From: an uncultured Eubacteriales bacterium
GTDB taxonomy: Bacteria > Bacillota_A > Clostridia > Peptostreptococcales > Anaerovoracaceae
Assembly: GCA_902790885.1 (NCBI GenBank)
Contig: CADATR010000002.1
Span: 1-48,756, forward strand
Length of the DNA: 48,756 bases
Direction of reading: 5' to 3'
The notes beneath the pieces are model-generated. The model had not been told where the DNA came from. It ran no database searches and saw nothing but the letters and a program-made list of their open reading frames with translations. A program made the translations under genes and the position numbers. Positions 14,458 to 22,152 of the stretch are shown piece after piece. Numbering within the stretch: position 1 is the first letter of the stretch; every line of letters begins with the position of its first letter.

Positions 14458-15228
14458 TTACTCCTGCCACAGGAAAGGCATGAATATGCCCAGCTGCTTC
14501 TCCCAGTCCGCTTCGCAGTGCCTGCCGCCTATCTGGCAGTAAAGCTTTGCCGCGCCTCCTGCGGCGATCACCTTGTTTGCCGTTCCGCGGCATGTTTTGT
14601 ATATCCAGCTCGATCTGTCCTCAGCATACGGATCCTTTATTTTGCCGTAGCCCTCCTGCGTGCCCCACGAGAGGTAGATGCGCGAATCGGGACTCAGCTG
14701 AGTCTCATTCATCTCGTGCCACAGCTTTCCGCTGACGCTTCCTATCGACGGCGAAAGGCATGCGGCCTTTGAGATGTACTGATTATATCTGACCAGAGCG
14801 AAGGCAGCCATGAGGCCGCCCATGCTGGAGCCGCCTATCGCCGTGCATTCCCTGAACGGTATTGTCGGGAATGCGGAGTCAATGTATGGCTTCAGCTCGT
14901 ATATGATACCCCGCATCGTCGCGTCTCCCAGCGGCTCGATGTCCTTCAGCCAGCCGAAGCCCGTGCCGTAAGGCAGATACTCCGAAAGTCTCTCGTTGTG
15001 GCCGTGCGCGCACTCGACGCCGACTATGATCATCGGCTTGTCCCAGCTGCTGCAGTATTCATCGAGTCCCCACGACTTTCCGTATGTGGCGTCCTCATCC
15101 CTGAAAAGATTGTGTCCGTCAAAAAAGTAAAAAACCGGGAACGGCGGCTCGCCGTGATCAGGGATGCGTATATGCAGGGGCCTGTTTGCCCCGAGTGAGT
15201 TGAAATAAAAATCCTGTTTTATGAGCAT
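14458..15228 (-). CDS. Esterase-D/Fes-like alpha/beta hydrolase
   Basis: A putative serine esterase of the PF00756 type. From MLIKQDFYFNSLGANRPLHI the protein shows a strand-rich N-terminus, an FYFFDGHNLF segment, a GVECAHGHNERLSEYLPYG region and the nucleophile elbow GGSSMGG; the HCEADWEKQLGIFMPFLW end supplies a plausible catalytic histidine. I chose ATG at 15228 (256 residues): the frame extends further upstream to 15441, but that part overlaps the PfkB gene and looks like its shadow. No signal peptide, so it is cytoplasmic. The natural substrate cannot be predicted. It is the last gene of the run starting near 20.8 kb. Confidence 0.85.
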   Translation of the reverse strand: MLIKQDFYFNSLGANRPLHIRIPDHGEPPFPVFYFFDGHNLFRDEDATYGKSWGLDEYCSSWDKPMIIVGVECAHGHNERLSEYLPYGTGFGWLKDIEPLGDATMRGIIYELKPYIDSAFPTIPFRECTAIGGSSMGGLMAAFALVRYNQYISKAACLSPSIGSVSGKLWHEMNETQLSPDSRIYLSWGTQEGYGKIKDPYAEDRSSWIYKTCRGTANKVIAAGGAAKLYCQIGGRHCEADWEKQLGIFMPFLWQE

Positions 15229-15247
15229 TTTCTCTGTCTGTTCCCTT

Positions 15248-16186
15248 TTACCTCTGATCTCCCAGCATTGCCAGCACCTGCTCTCTGCCCCGCAGGGCCG
15301 TGCCCGTGCCGACTGCCGTGGCACAGATGGCTCCGCACGCATTCGCGAAAGCCAGCGCGTCTTTGACATCGCTGCCGCGAAGAAGTTCGGATACGAATCC
15401 GGCCATGAAATTGTCTCCCGCGCCGGTGGCATCCACAACATCGATGCTGTGTGCAGGCAGCATTACCGATCCGCTGCTGTTCTTCAGCAGGCAGCCCCTG
15501 CCGCCGAGCTTGATTATAACGTTTTTCACGCCCTTTTCGAGGAACACATCAGCCATCCTTTCGGGATCGCTCTCTCCTGTGAAGAACCGGGCTTCGTCCT
15601 CGTTTGGAGTTATGTAATCTATCATCTGAAGCGAATCCGATATCTCATCGAGCGTGAGTCTTCTGAAATTAGGTATCTTCGTATCTGCGAAGACCGGTAT
15701 GCCCTTTGAGTGAGCTTCGCTCACCACTGCCCTTATGACATCGGGGTCATTGAAAGGCGCCCTGAAAAGAGACCCTATGACGACAGCTCCGGCATCATTG
15801 AACCTTTCCGGATATCTCTCCGGGTGGAAGTTGTAGCTGTGGGCCCTGTTGGTTATGGATCTGCGGTTTCCGTCTTCAGCGACGAATATGGTAGTTACCG
15901 GTGTCTGATTCTCCGATGTGCGCACTATGCGGCCCGTATCGACCCCATGCTTCACCAGCTCTGTCTCTATAAGCTCGCCAGCCTGATCGTTTCCCAGAAA
16001 GCAGAGCAAAGCGCAGCTCATGCCGAGCTTTGAAGCGGCTATCGAGCCGTTGACACCTTCGCCGCCCGCGTTTATGGATCCGCTCTCGGCCCTGTATCCC
16101 GCCACTGAAACAGGTTCGGGATCAAAGCCCTTTATGACCGTGTCCAGTATGGCTGTTCCGATGAAAACTATATCAGGTCTGCTCAT
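15248..16186 (-). CDS. PfkB-family carbohydrate/nucleoside kinase
   Basis: A 312-residue ribokinase-fold kinase. The N-terminal signature GSINAGGEGVNGSIAASKLG (near 36-55) binds substrate; the C-terminal signature DATGAGDNFMAGF (near 250-262) carries the catalytic Asp and the anion hole. Between lie PNEDEARFFTG and VIIKLGGRGCLL, typical of sugar kinases. Closest in layout to ribokinase/fructokinase-like members, but substrate specificity is not readable. It starts 9 bases after the antiporter gene and is probably co-transcribed. Confidence 0.9.
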   Translation of the reverse strand: MSRPDIVFIGTAILDTVIKGFDPEPVSVAGYRAESGSINAGGEGVNGSIAASKLGMSCALLCFLGNDQAGELIETELVKHGVDTGRIVRTSENQTPVTTIFVAEDGNRRSITNRAHSYNFHPERYPERFNDAGAVVIGSLFRAPFNDPDVIRAVVSEAHSKGIPVFADTKIPNFRRLTLDEISDSLQMIDYITPNEDEARFFTGESDPERMADVFLEKGVKNVIIKLGGRGCLLKNSSGSVMLPAHSIDVVDATGAGDNFMAGFVSELLRGSDVKDALAFANACGAICATAVGTGTALRGREQVLAMLGDQR

Positions 16187-16195
16187 ATACTTACC

Positions 16196-17242
16196 TTACA
16201 CAAAGAAGAACGCGGCGCCTATCATGGCAAACACCGTCACCAGCTGAAGTCCCTCGAGCCAGTTGGATTCTCCGTCCGATGCAACGCGGTTGGCGATCAG
16301 CACCGAGCCCGTCACTGCGACCAGCTCGAACGGTGTGAATACTATGCTCATAGGTGTGAAGAACAGGCTGAGCAGAGTAAGCACAGGTGTGACAAAGAGT
16401 ATGATCTGAAGGCTGGAGCCAAGCGCTATTTCTATCGCGGCGTTCATCTTGTTCTTGTACGCCATTATGATGGCCGATGAATGCTCCGCGGCGTTGCCGA
16501 TTATAGGCACCAGAATGATTCCGACGAAGGTCTTGCTGAGGCCGGCGCTCTCCGCCATAGGCTCCACCGTTCCGACGAATATCTCTGAGATCACGGCTAT
16601 GGCCACAGTGGAGGCCAGCAGCATTATTATCGCGCGCGGCAGGCTGGCATTCGGCGCCTCTTCCTCTTCAGTCACTACCTCTTCATAAAGCGCGCGGTGC
16701 GTGAAGAAAGAGAACACAAACTGCATCATGTAAACGATCAGCATGAGCACGGCGACTATGACGCTGAGCCCTTCATACTGCGCGGTGAGGCTCTCCTCCG
16801 GCAGCGCGTGCGTGAATATGGCCGGTATGCCCAGACCCAGCACCGAAAACAGCAGCATGCTCGAGGTGATGTTGATGGAATTCCTGTTGAAGGTCTGAGT
16901 CTTGTATTTCAGTCCGCCCACCAGCATCGACATTCCCAGCACCAGAAGGATGTTGCCTATTACTGAGCCCGCGAGCGACGCTTTTACCACCTCGAAAAGC
17001 CCCTCCTTCATGGCGATGAACGCTATGATGAGCTCAGTTGCGTTTCCGAAGGTGGCATTGAGGAGCCCGCCTATCTTCTGCCCGCAGAAGCAGGCTATTT
17101 CTTCAGTACTTTTGCCCATCACTCCGGCCAGAGGTATTATGGCCAGGGCGCTGAAAACAAAGAGCATGGGATCCGAAAATCCCGCTATTTTTCCGTATAT
17201 CGTAACAGGTATGAATACCAGCAGTATGTAAAGGAATTTCAA
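16196..17242 (-). CDS. Calcium/proton antiporter of the CaCA (CAX) family
   Basis: An integral membrane protein of 348 residues with about ten or eleven spans. Two inverted alpha repeats are evident: GGLLNATFGNATELIIAFIA near 70-90 and IVPIIGNAAEHSSAIIMAYK near 235-255; their GNA(T)E and GNAAEH motifs carry the ion-binding acidic residues. An acidic loop (VVTEEEEAPN) separates the halves. It should export Ca2+ (or another divalent cation) in exchange for protons. The start is TTG at 17242, directly after CGGAGGAGAAAAA, and its TTGA overlaps the stop of the EamA gene. Confidence 0.92.
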   Translation of the reverse strand: MKFLYILLVFIPVTIYGKIAGFSDPMLFVFSALAIIPLAGVMGKSTEEIACFCGQKIGGLLNATFGNATELIIAFIAMKEGLFEVVKASLAGSVIGNILLVLGMSMLVGGLKYKTQTFNRNSINITSSMLLFSVLGLGIPAIFTHALPEESLTAQYEGLSVIVAVLMLIVYMMQFVFSFFTHRALYEEVVTEEEEAPNASLPRAIIMLLASTVAIAVISEIFVGTVEPMAESAGLSKTFVGIILVPIIGNAAEHSSAIIMAYKNKMNAAIEIALGSSLQIILFVTPVLTLLSLFFTPMSIVFTPFELVAVTGSVLIANRVASDGESNWLEGLQLVTVFAMIGAAFFFV

Positions 17243-18138
17243 TTTTTCTCCTCCGTCTTTTCAGTATCGCTTTTCCCCGTCAGCACTATGGCTGCTATTA
17301 CCATGACTATTCCGGCAATCTTCATGAGGTTCGACTCCTCATGAAAGATCAGTATGCCCACCAGGGAGCCGACTATAGGCTCAGTGGCTCCGTATATGGC
17401 CGCCTTTCCGCTCTCTATCAGCCCGAGCCCCACCGAGAAGAAGTACTGTGCAAGCACGGCTGTCACCAGACACATCAGAAATGCGACAGGCAGTATCATC
17501 GGATTCGCCCTGCACAGTGCGGCAAGACTGCCCGGCTTGCTGAAAGGTATCAGGAACAGAAAGCTGAACAGCAGCGTGTACATCGTGACGGTCAGCGGGT
17601 CGTTTTTCTTCACGGCCGCGCTGGTCAGTATGTTGTTGAGCGCGTATGCCAGTCCGGTCAGTACTCCGGTAAGAATAGCGGCCGGAGGAGGCATATAGCC
17701 CTCTCCCAGCACCCCTGTCACGAATACGCATCCGACTACCGTCAGCACCAGCGCGACGGCCTTGTTGCGGGTGATCTTCTCACCGAAGAAGAGCCTCGCG
17801 AGTATGATGACGAATACCGGCGAGGTGTAAAGCAGCACCACCGCGATGGACGCCCGGCTGTGGATTATCGTGTAGAAATACAGAAAGTTGAACAGCACGC
17901 CGTTGATGAAGCCCACCAGCACGATGAGGCCGAGGTCTTTCGGCGGCATCCTGAATTTTGAGCGGTCACGCGCAAGTATGATCAGCGCAAATACCAGCAC
18001 AGCGAAAAACTGACGCAGAAACGATATCTGCATCTCGCCCAGTCCGGCCGCGGAAAGGTAATTGATGAATATGCTGATCACTCCCCAGCAGGTGCCGGCA
18101 AGGATGATCAGCAGCGCGCCCTTCCTGTTGTCGCTCAT
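17239..18138 (-). CDS. EamA-family (DMT) transporter
   Basis: A 299-residue, ten-span membrane protein with two EamA repeats. It begins MSDNRKGALLIILAGTCWG and each half shows the typical pattern (ISFLRQFFAVLVFALI, IHSRASIAVVLLYTSPVFVI; and later LGLIESGKAAIYGATEPIVG, LVGILIFHEES). DMT proteins usually export amino acids, nucleotides or other small metabolites. The substrate is not visible. It lies 12 bases after the HD gene and overlaps the antiporter start. Confidence 0.92.
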   Translation of the reverse strand: MSDNRKGALLIILAGTCWGVISIFINYLSAAGLGEMQISFLRQFFAVLVFALIILARDRSKFRMPPKDLGLIVLVGFINGVLFNFLYFYTIIHSRASIAVVLLYTSPVFVIILARLFFGEKITRNKAVALVLTVVGCVFVTGVLGEGYMPPPAAILTGVLTGLAYALNNILTSAAVKKNDPLTVTMYTLLFSFLFLIPFSKPGSLAALCRANPMILPVAFLMCLVTAVLAQYFFSVGLGLIESGKAAIYGATEPIVGSLVGILIFHEESNLMKIAGIVMVIAAIVLTGKSDTEKTEEKN

Positions 18139-18150
18139 TCCCCCGCCCCG

Positions 18151-18723
18151 CTATTCCTCAGCACTTGTGCCGAGCAGGCCGAGCTCTTCCGCATGCTCCT
18201 GCATGCCCCTTATGCATATCTCAGCGACATCGCGGAGCTCCATTCCGAGGCGCTCGCATCCGTCTTTTATGACCTCGCGGTCGCATTTGGCCGCGAATCT
18301 CTTATCCTTGAATCTCTTCATGAAGCCCTTAGGCTGCATGCCGATGATGCCCTCTCCCCTGAGTATGGCGTAAGCCTGGATTATGCCTGTGAGCTCGTCG
18401 ACGGTATAAAGCGACTTCTCCATGTTTGTGAGCGGCTCCACATCGTTGACCAGACCGTAGCCGTGCGCCAGTATCGCGCGCACGTCCTCAGGGTCTACGC
18501 CGGCGTCGAGCAGCGGCTGCTCCGTGTGGAGCAGATGCTCTTCAGGATACTGCTCATAGTCGTAATCGTGCAGATATCCGACTGCCATCCAGTGCTCCTT
18601 GTCTTCACCGAAGTGCTCAGCCATGGCGCCCATGGCCGCCATAACGTTCAGCGCATGCAGTCTGAGGTGATCTTCCTTCACCACAGCGTCATTGAGTTCT
18701 TTTGCTCTTTCCAACGTAAGCAT
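18151..18723 (-). CDS. HD-domain hydrolase
   Basis: A 190-residue HD-superfamily protein. The metal ligands are visible as HLRLHALNV (first His), GYLHDYDYEQYPEEHLLH (the HD pair plus further His) and a downstream ILAHGYG and DELTGII. This is the compact single-domain type often annotated as HDIG hydrolase; such proteins act as phosphohydrolases on nucleotides or related compounds. Specific substrate unknown. Start ATG at 18723 has GGAG shortly upstream. It lies between the TM2 protein and the EamA exporter in the same operon. Confidence 0.88.
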   Translation of the reverse strand: MLTLERAKELNDAVVKEDHLRLHALNVMAAMGAMAEHFGEDKEHWMAVGYLHDYDYEQYPEEHLLHTEQPLLDAGVDPEDVRAILAHGYGLVNDVEPLTNMEKSLYTVDELTGIIQAYAILRGEGIIGMQPKGFMKRFKDKRFAAKCDREVIKDGCERLGMELRDVAEICIRGMQEHAEELGLLGTSAEE

Positions 18724-18738
18724 TATCTCCGTCCCCCT

Positions 18739-19305
18739 TTAAAATACATATCTTCCGAACTGGTCAAACTCGAGGTCTTCCTTATTACGGCTCGGTCCGT
18801 AGTACGAATGCAGCACGGCCGCGATCACATCAGCCAGATACCACATGCCGAAGCCGCCGAAGGTAAAGAACTTCAGAAGGCCAAGTCCTATCTGTCCGCG
18901 CGCAAAGCGATCCACGCCGTAAATTCCCAGCACAAACGAGAATATCCAGGTGAAGATGTGCTTGTTGATGCGCCTGTAGGCCTGGCGGTTGGTATATCCG
19001 CGGTCGTAGCCGTATCCACGGTCATAACCGTAGCCGCCATATCCCTGTCCGTAACCCGGCCCGTAGGTATACTCCTCCGTGACCTCTTCGGTAACGGTCT
19101 CCTCGTAAGGCTCCGGTTCAGGCTCTGGAGCCGGCTCTGTCTCGACCTCAAACTCGATATTGTTATCGATATCGACGTCGTACTTGATCTCTTCTTCCGG
19201 CACCTTCGCTTCCGCAGTTCCGCCGTCTTCCGACAGCTCGTCTGTTATTTCGTCGGTATATCCGTCTATATATTCCAATGTCTTTGTTTGTTCATCAGTT
19301 GCCAT
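18739..19305 (-). CDS. TM2-domain membrane protein with acidic low-complexity leader
   Basis: The first half is disordered: an acidic region with a PEPEPEP stretch, then Gly/Tyr-rich GYGYDRGY repeats. The C-terminal 90 residues form a TM2 domain: two membrane spans with the GIYGVDRFARGQIGLGLLKF and FGGFGMWYLADVI signatures. ATG at 19305 is preferred because GAAGAGGAAG lies six bases before it; a longer frame from 19359 starts inside the upstream stop codon (TAATG) but lacks a ribosome site. TM2 proteins of bacteria have no settled function. Topology suggests both ends in the cytoplasm. Confidence 0.85.
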   Translation of the reverse strand: MATDEQTKTLEYIDGYTDEITDELSEDGGTAEAKVPEEEIKYDVDIDNNIEFEVETEPAPEPEPEPYEETVTEEVTEEYTYGPGYGQGYGGYGYDRGYGYDRGYTNRQAYRRINKHIFTWIFSFVLGIYGVDRFARGQIGLGLLKFFTFGGFGMWYLADVIAAVLHSYYGPSRNKEDLEFDQFGRYVF

Positions 19306-19358
19306 TCGATCTTCCTCTTCTGTTACACAAACCCATTGTCCCATAAGCCCTTCTGCCA

Positions 19359-19799
19359 TTACAGAAGGTATTTCTCAGCTATCCCGGCTGCGGCTCTGCA
19401 GGCACCTATGCATGGCCTGCTGCGGTAGTACTCCTCAGTGCGCACTGAAGGCTCTGCCGCATCTTCTCCTTCTTTCAGGCCCAGCAGCTCCCTGCATATG
19501 ATGGTGCCCTCAAGCTCTTTGAACTCAGCGCACATCTTCTGAATGAGTGCATACAGCTGCTTCTTGCTCTCATAGTCAGACGGGTCATCATACCCCTTCA
19601 GATATCCGGCTGCGAGCGTCATGCCGCTGACAGCGCCGCATACTTCCCTGAGCTTGCCGAATCCGGCTCCGAAGGGACTCGCTATCCTTGCCGCCTCTTC
19701 AACAGACATGTGAAGCTCATCTGCAAATGCGGCAAATACAGACTGGCTGCAGTTATATCCTTTACGGAACAGTTCTTCTGCCTTGTCCGCCCTGTTCAT
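19359..19799 (-). CDS. C_GCAxxG_C_C family redox-type protein
   Basis: A 146-residue cysteine-rich protein of PF09719. The family pattern is seen: NCSQSVFAAFAD near residue 16, GAGFGKLREVCGAVSGMTLAAG near 44-66 (the conserved GCAxxG-like segment), then a late Cys pair (KMCAEFKELEGTIICRELL) and a C-terminal RPCIGACRAAAGIAEKYL. Family members are thought to bind a metal or act in redox chemistry, without a proven reaction. Its start codon overlaps the stop of the 48-residue membrane protein (TAATG), indicating translational coupling. Confidence 0.88.
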   Translation of the reverse strand: MNRADKAEELFRKGYNCSQSVFAAFADELHMSVEEAARIASPFGAGFGKLREVCGAVSGMTLAAGYLKGYDDPSDYESKKQLYALIQKMCAEFKELEGTIICRELLGLKEGEDAAEPSVRTEEYYRSRPCIGACRAAAGIAEKYLL

Positions 19800-19945
19800 T
19801 ACGAAACCTTCTTTGCCACTTTCTTGATAATGAAATACGAAAAAGTCATGTCAAAAGCAAAGAGTGCAAGATAAAGCGAGCTGCAGAACTTTGCATGCTT
19901 TTTATAATTCCAGTCTGCGAAATAATCTGCGTTAAACTTCTTCAT
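19799..19945 (-). CDS. 48-residue single-span membrane microprotein
   Basis: ATG at 19945 with CGGAGGG seven bases upstream opens a 48-codon frame. The product begins MKKFNADYFADWNYKKHAKF, continues with one hydrophobic span (CSSLYLALFAFDMTFSYFII) and ends with a basic tail (KKVAKKVS). Its stop codon shares one base with the start of the downstream C_GCAxxG_C_C gene. The strong ribosome site, coding-like composition and coupling make it a credible gene missed by size cut-offs. Family not recognised; a membrane anchor or partner for the redox protein is a guess from position. Confidence 0.75.
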   Translation of the reverse strand: MKKFNADYFADWNYKKHAKFCSSLYLALFAFDMTFSYFIIKKVAKKVS

Positions 19946-19965
19946 GGTAATCCCTCCGTTTATTA

Positions 19966-20436
19966 CTATTCAAGCCCCGGGAATCCCAGCTGCCTCAGCG
20001 CCTCAAACAGCACTATGTTCGCGGCGTTCGAGAGATTGAACGATCTGAGGCGCGTGTCGCTGCTCATCGGTATGCGTATCGCCCATTCCCTGTTTGCCTC
20101 GATGAATTCCCGCGGCAGTCCTGCTGTTTCGCGGCCGAAGAGGATCATGTCCTCATCCCTGAATTCCGCTTCAGTGTAAAGCTTATCACCCTTTGTCGTC
20201 GAAAGCCACATTCTTCTTCCCTCATATTTTTCGAGGAATTCTCCGAAGCTTTCGTGCACCTCGAGCGAAACGTATGGCCAGTAGTCGAGGCCGGCACGCC
20301 TCAGGCTCTTCTCGTCAAGGCTGAAGCCGAGAGGCTTCACCAGATGAAGAACGCTGTCGGTAGCGGCCGCCGTTCTGGCGATATTGCCCGTATTGGGCGG
20401 TATTTCCGGTTCTACCAGTACTATGTGTAATGCCAT
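19966..20436 (-). CDS. trmL: tRNA (cytidine/uridine-34 2'-O)-methyltransferase
   Basis: A 156-residue SPOUT methyltransferase that methylates the ribose of wobble base 34 in tRNA-Leu using AdoMet. It begins HIVLVEPEIPPNTGNIARTA, the hallmark N-terminus of TrmL, and has the knot motifs ILFGRETAGLP, IRIPM and RSFNLSNAANIVLFEALRQ. The length is that of a minimal TrmL dimer subunit. It lies 43 bases after the zinc-ribbon gene and 20 before the 48-residue membrane protein. Confidence 0.95.
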   Translation of the reverse strand: MALHIVLVEPEIPPNTGNIARTAAATDSVLHLVKPLGFSLDEKSLRRAGLDYWPYVSLEVHESFGEFLEKYEGRRMWLSTTKGDKLYTEAEFRDEDMILFGRETAGLPREFIEANREWAIRIPMSSDTRLRSFNLSNAANIVLFEALRQLGFPGLE

Positions 20437-20479
20437 TGTGTAATTTAGCTTTCTATTTATATTTTACTCCCGGGGAATA

Positions 20480-20773
20480 CTATCTGAAATACTTCCCCGC
20501 CTCATCCTTATAAACGAAATCCGTGGTGCCTCCGCAGGTCCTGCATTTGAACGACCTGTATCCAAAACCATCGCCAAAACCGCCGAAGCCGGTCTGCAGA
20601 TCAGCAGAGCCGCAGAAGGAGCATATGTGTTCAGCCTTACCGCCACGGTCGTCCACATAACCGTGCTTTCCGTAATTCGGCAGGTCTCTGAGGTTCTGCA
20701 AGCCGGAGCCGCTGTGCGTAAGATCGACTCTCCTCGAATCCTCTTCAGTCATTACCCATTTTCCGTCAGCCAT
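20480..20773 (-). CDS. Small zinc-ribbon protein, function unknown
   Basis: A 97-residue protein with a two-knuckle zinc-ribbon pattern in its C-terminal half: CSFCGSADLQ and, about 20 residues later, CRTCGGTTDFV, separated by a Gly/Phe-rich loop (TGFGGFGDGFGYRSF). The N-terminal part (MADGKWVMTEEDSRRVDLTH) is unassigned. The start ATG at 20773 has AAAGGAGATCTGTAA before it. It is the first gene after the repeat-bearing intergenic stretch and likely heads the operon running down to 14.4 kb. Confidence 0.75.
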   Translation of the reverse strand: MADGKWVMTEEDSRRVDLTHSGSGLQNLRDLPNYGKHGYVDDRGGKAEHICSFCGSADLQTGFGGFGDGFGYRSFKCRTCGGTTDFVYKDEAGKYFR

Positions 20774-21167
20774 TTACAGATCTCCTTTGCACCGCCATGT
20801 TTTTACTATGCATAAGTAATGTTGATACCATTTTAAATAGTATCCGCATTTTATATCACATTGTTGATACCTAATCTATTTATTGCCTTTTTCTTGTATC
20901 AACAGCCTGCCGCACAGACTGACAGTATCCTTTACTGCAAGCTCTTTCTGAATCGCACAGACCATGTAAGGAGCTGCAAGGCCGCTTAATACAAGAAAAA
21001 GACTATTCAATTCAACAGTCCGGCTAAAAAGTATCCGAAAACATGAATTGTTATGCAAACAGCGAGTAACACTAAAAGGCTGTTGATACTAAAACCAGCT
21101 TTTCAACACTTTTGTACCATCTTGTTGATATAAAAAAATAGCAATCGATGTTTTCGTATCAACATGA
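20774..21167. repeat. Intergenic region with two triads of the 9-mer TGTTGATAC
   Basis: A 394-base gap with no convincing gene. TGTTGATAC occurs at 20820-20828, 20862-20870 and 21081-21089, TGTTGATAT at 21123-21131, and the inverse GTATCAACA at 20897-20905 and 21156-21164. The copies form two triads of the same design: direct, direct again after exactly 42 bases, then inverted after 35 (left) or 33 (right). The left triad sits just upstream of the zinc-ribbon gene; the right one ends three bases from the SDR stop. The outermost copies also form terminal inverted repeats of a 345-base unit. Operator array or small mobile element are both possible. Confidence 0.7.
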
Positions 21168-21980
21168 TCATCTCGGCAGGTAGAGCCTGCTGAGAATGAA
21201 TTCCTTTCCTCTGTCGGGCATCACCCGAAGAAGCATCATGAGAGCCTTGTACTCTAATCCTACCGGCACTCTTGCAGGAGGATCTTTCCTTGCCGCCAGA
21301 GCAAGCGCCACCTTCGCAACGCTGTCAGGCGACCTGCCCTTCTGCTCATCCGAGGCCATCTTCGCGACGCTCTTCTCCAGAACGCTGCCGTAGCCGCCGC
21401 ACTGCTGCGTCTCTCTTGCTGCCGTAAATCCCGTCTTTGTATCGCCCGGCTCGATTATGCAGGCTCTGACACCGTATGGTTTCATCTCCATGCGGACGGC
21501 ATCCGTAAACGCCTCGAGCGCGTACTTGCTTGCGGAATACTGGCTCTGCATCGGGATCGATACCCTGCCGGCGATCGATCCTATTATTATAAGAAGGCCT
21601 TTGCCCTGTCCGCGCATCCTTGACAGGCATGGCTGCGCAGCGTTGAGCGTACCGAAGTAATTGACCTCCATCTGCTTTCTGGTCAGTTCTGACGGAGCGG
21701 TCTCTGCCGGACCGGCGACTCCCATTCCCGCGCAAAGTATCGCGATATCCACAGCCTCAAGTTTCTCAACGAATTCTCTTACCGCTGCCTCATCGGTGAC
21801 ATCGAGCTTTCTGAGAGTCAGACTTCCGCCTCCTTCAAAGCGTTCGGTCTTCTCTTCCGTATTCCTCGAAACGCCTGTGACATCGCAGCCGCTGCGGGCG
21901 AACATGAGCGCGCACGCCCTTCCGATGCCCGAAGAAGCTCCGGTAACAAATACATTTTTCCCGTACAGATTCTTTTTCAT
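21168..21980 (-). CDS. Short-chain dehydrogenase/reductase
   Basis: A 270-residue classical SDR. The NAD(P) site TGASSGIGRACA is at residues 14-25, followed by ILCAGMGVAG near 80, the catalytic serine in IIGSIAGRVSI, and the YSASKYALEAF Tyr/Lys pair near 150-160; PYGVRACIIEPGDTKTGF follows. An Arg-containing stretch after strand 2 (VSRNTEE) hints at NADP preference. Substrate unknown. Alone on its strand, divergent from the preA-like gene, and without obvious pathway partners. A TTGATATCA motif related to the nearby intergenic repeats lies about 15 bases before its start. Confidence 0.93.
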   Translation of the reverse strand: MKKNLYGKNVFVTGASSGIGRACALMFARSGCDVTGVSRNTEEKTERFEGGGSLTLRKLDVTDEAAVREFVEKLEAVDIAILCAGMGVAGPAETAPSELTRKQMEVNYFGTLNAAQPCLSRMRGQGKGLLIIIGSIAGRVSIPMQSQYSASKYALEAFTDAVRMEMKPYGVRACIIEPGDTKTGFTAARETQQCGGYGSVLEKSVAKMASDEQKGRSPDSVAKVALALAARKDPPARVPVGLEYKALMMLLRVMPDRGKEFILSRLYLPR

Positions 21981-22152
21981 TGCTATCCCAAAGATATTGA
22001 TATCATTTTGTTTCTTTATTCGGAGTATAACATACGTTTTTTCTTCATAACAGCAGTCTTTAAAGTGTGCTTTCAGGGTAACAATTAATTATAATTATTG
22101 GTGTGAGTAACTTCACTGATGTACAAACTGCCATCACGGAGGTGAATGATCC
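21981..22152. promoter_or_regulatory. Divergent promoter region between the SDR and preA-like genes
   Basis: A perfect TATAAT at 22090-22095 faces the preA-like gene; the -35 region 17 bases upstream is weak. ACGGAGGTGA at 22137-22146 is the ribosome site that fixes the preA-like start at 22153. On the minus side an AT-rich stretch with TTGATATCA (21997-22005) lies before the SDR start. Confidence 0.45.

Noticed and set aside
15229..15441. N-terminal extension of the esterase
   Set aside because: This part lies over the PfkB coding sequence and shows no esterase-like sequence; the start at 15228 restores the expected domain boundary.
20876..21058. A 60-codon minus-strand frame in the repeat region
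   Set aside because: It needs a TTG start, has no ribosome site, and its end is made of the TGTTGATAC repeat itself. Treated as non-coding.
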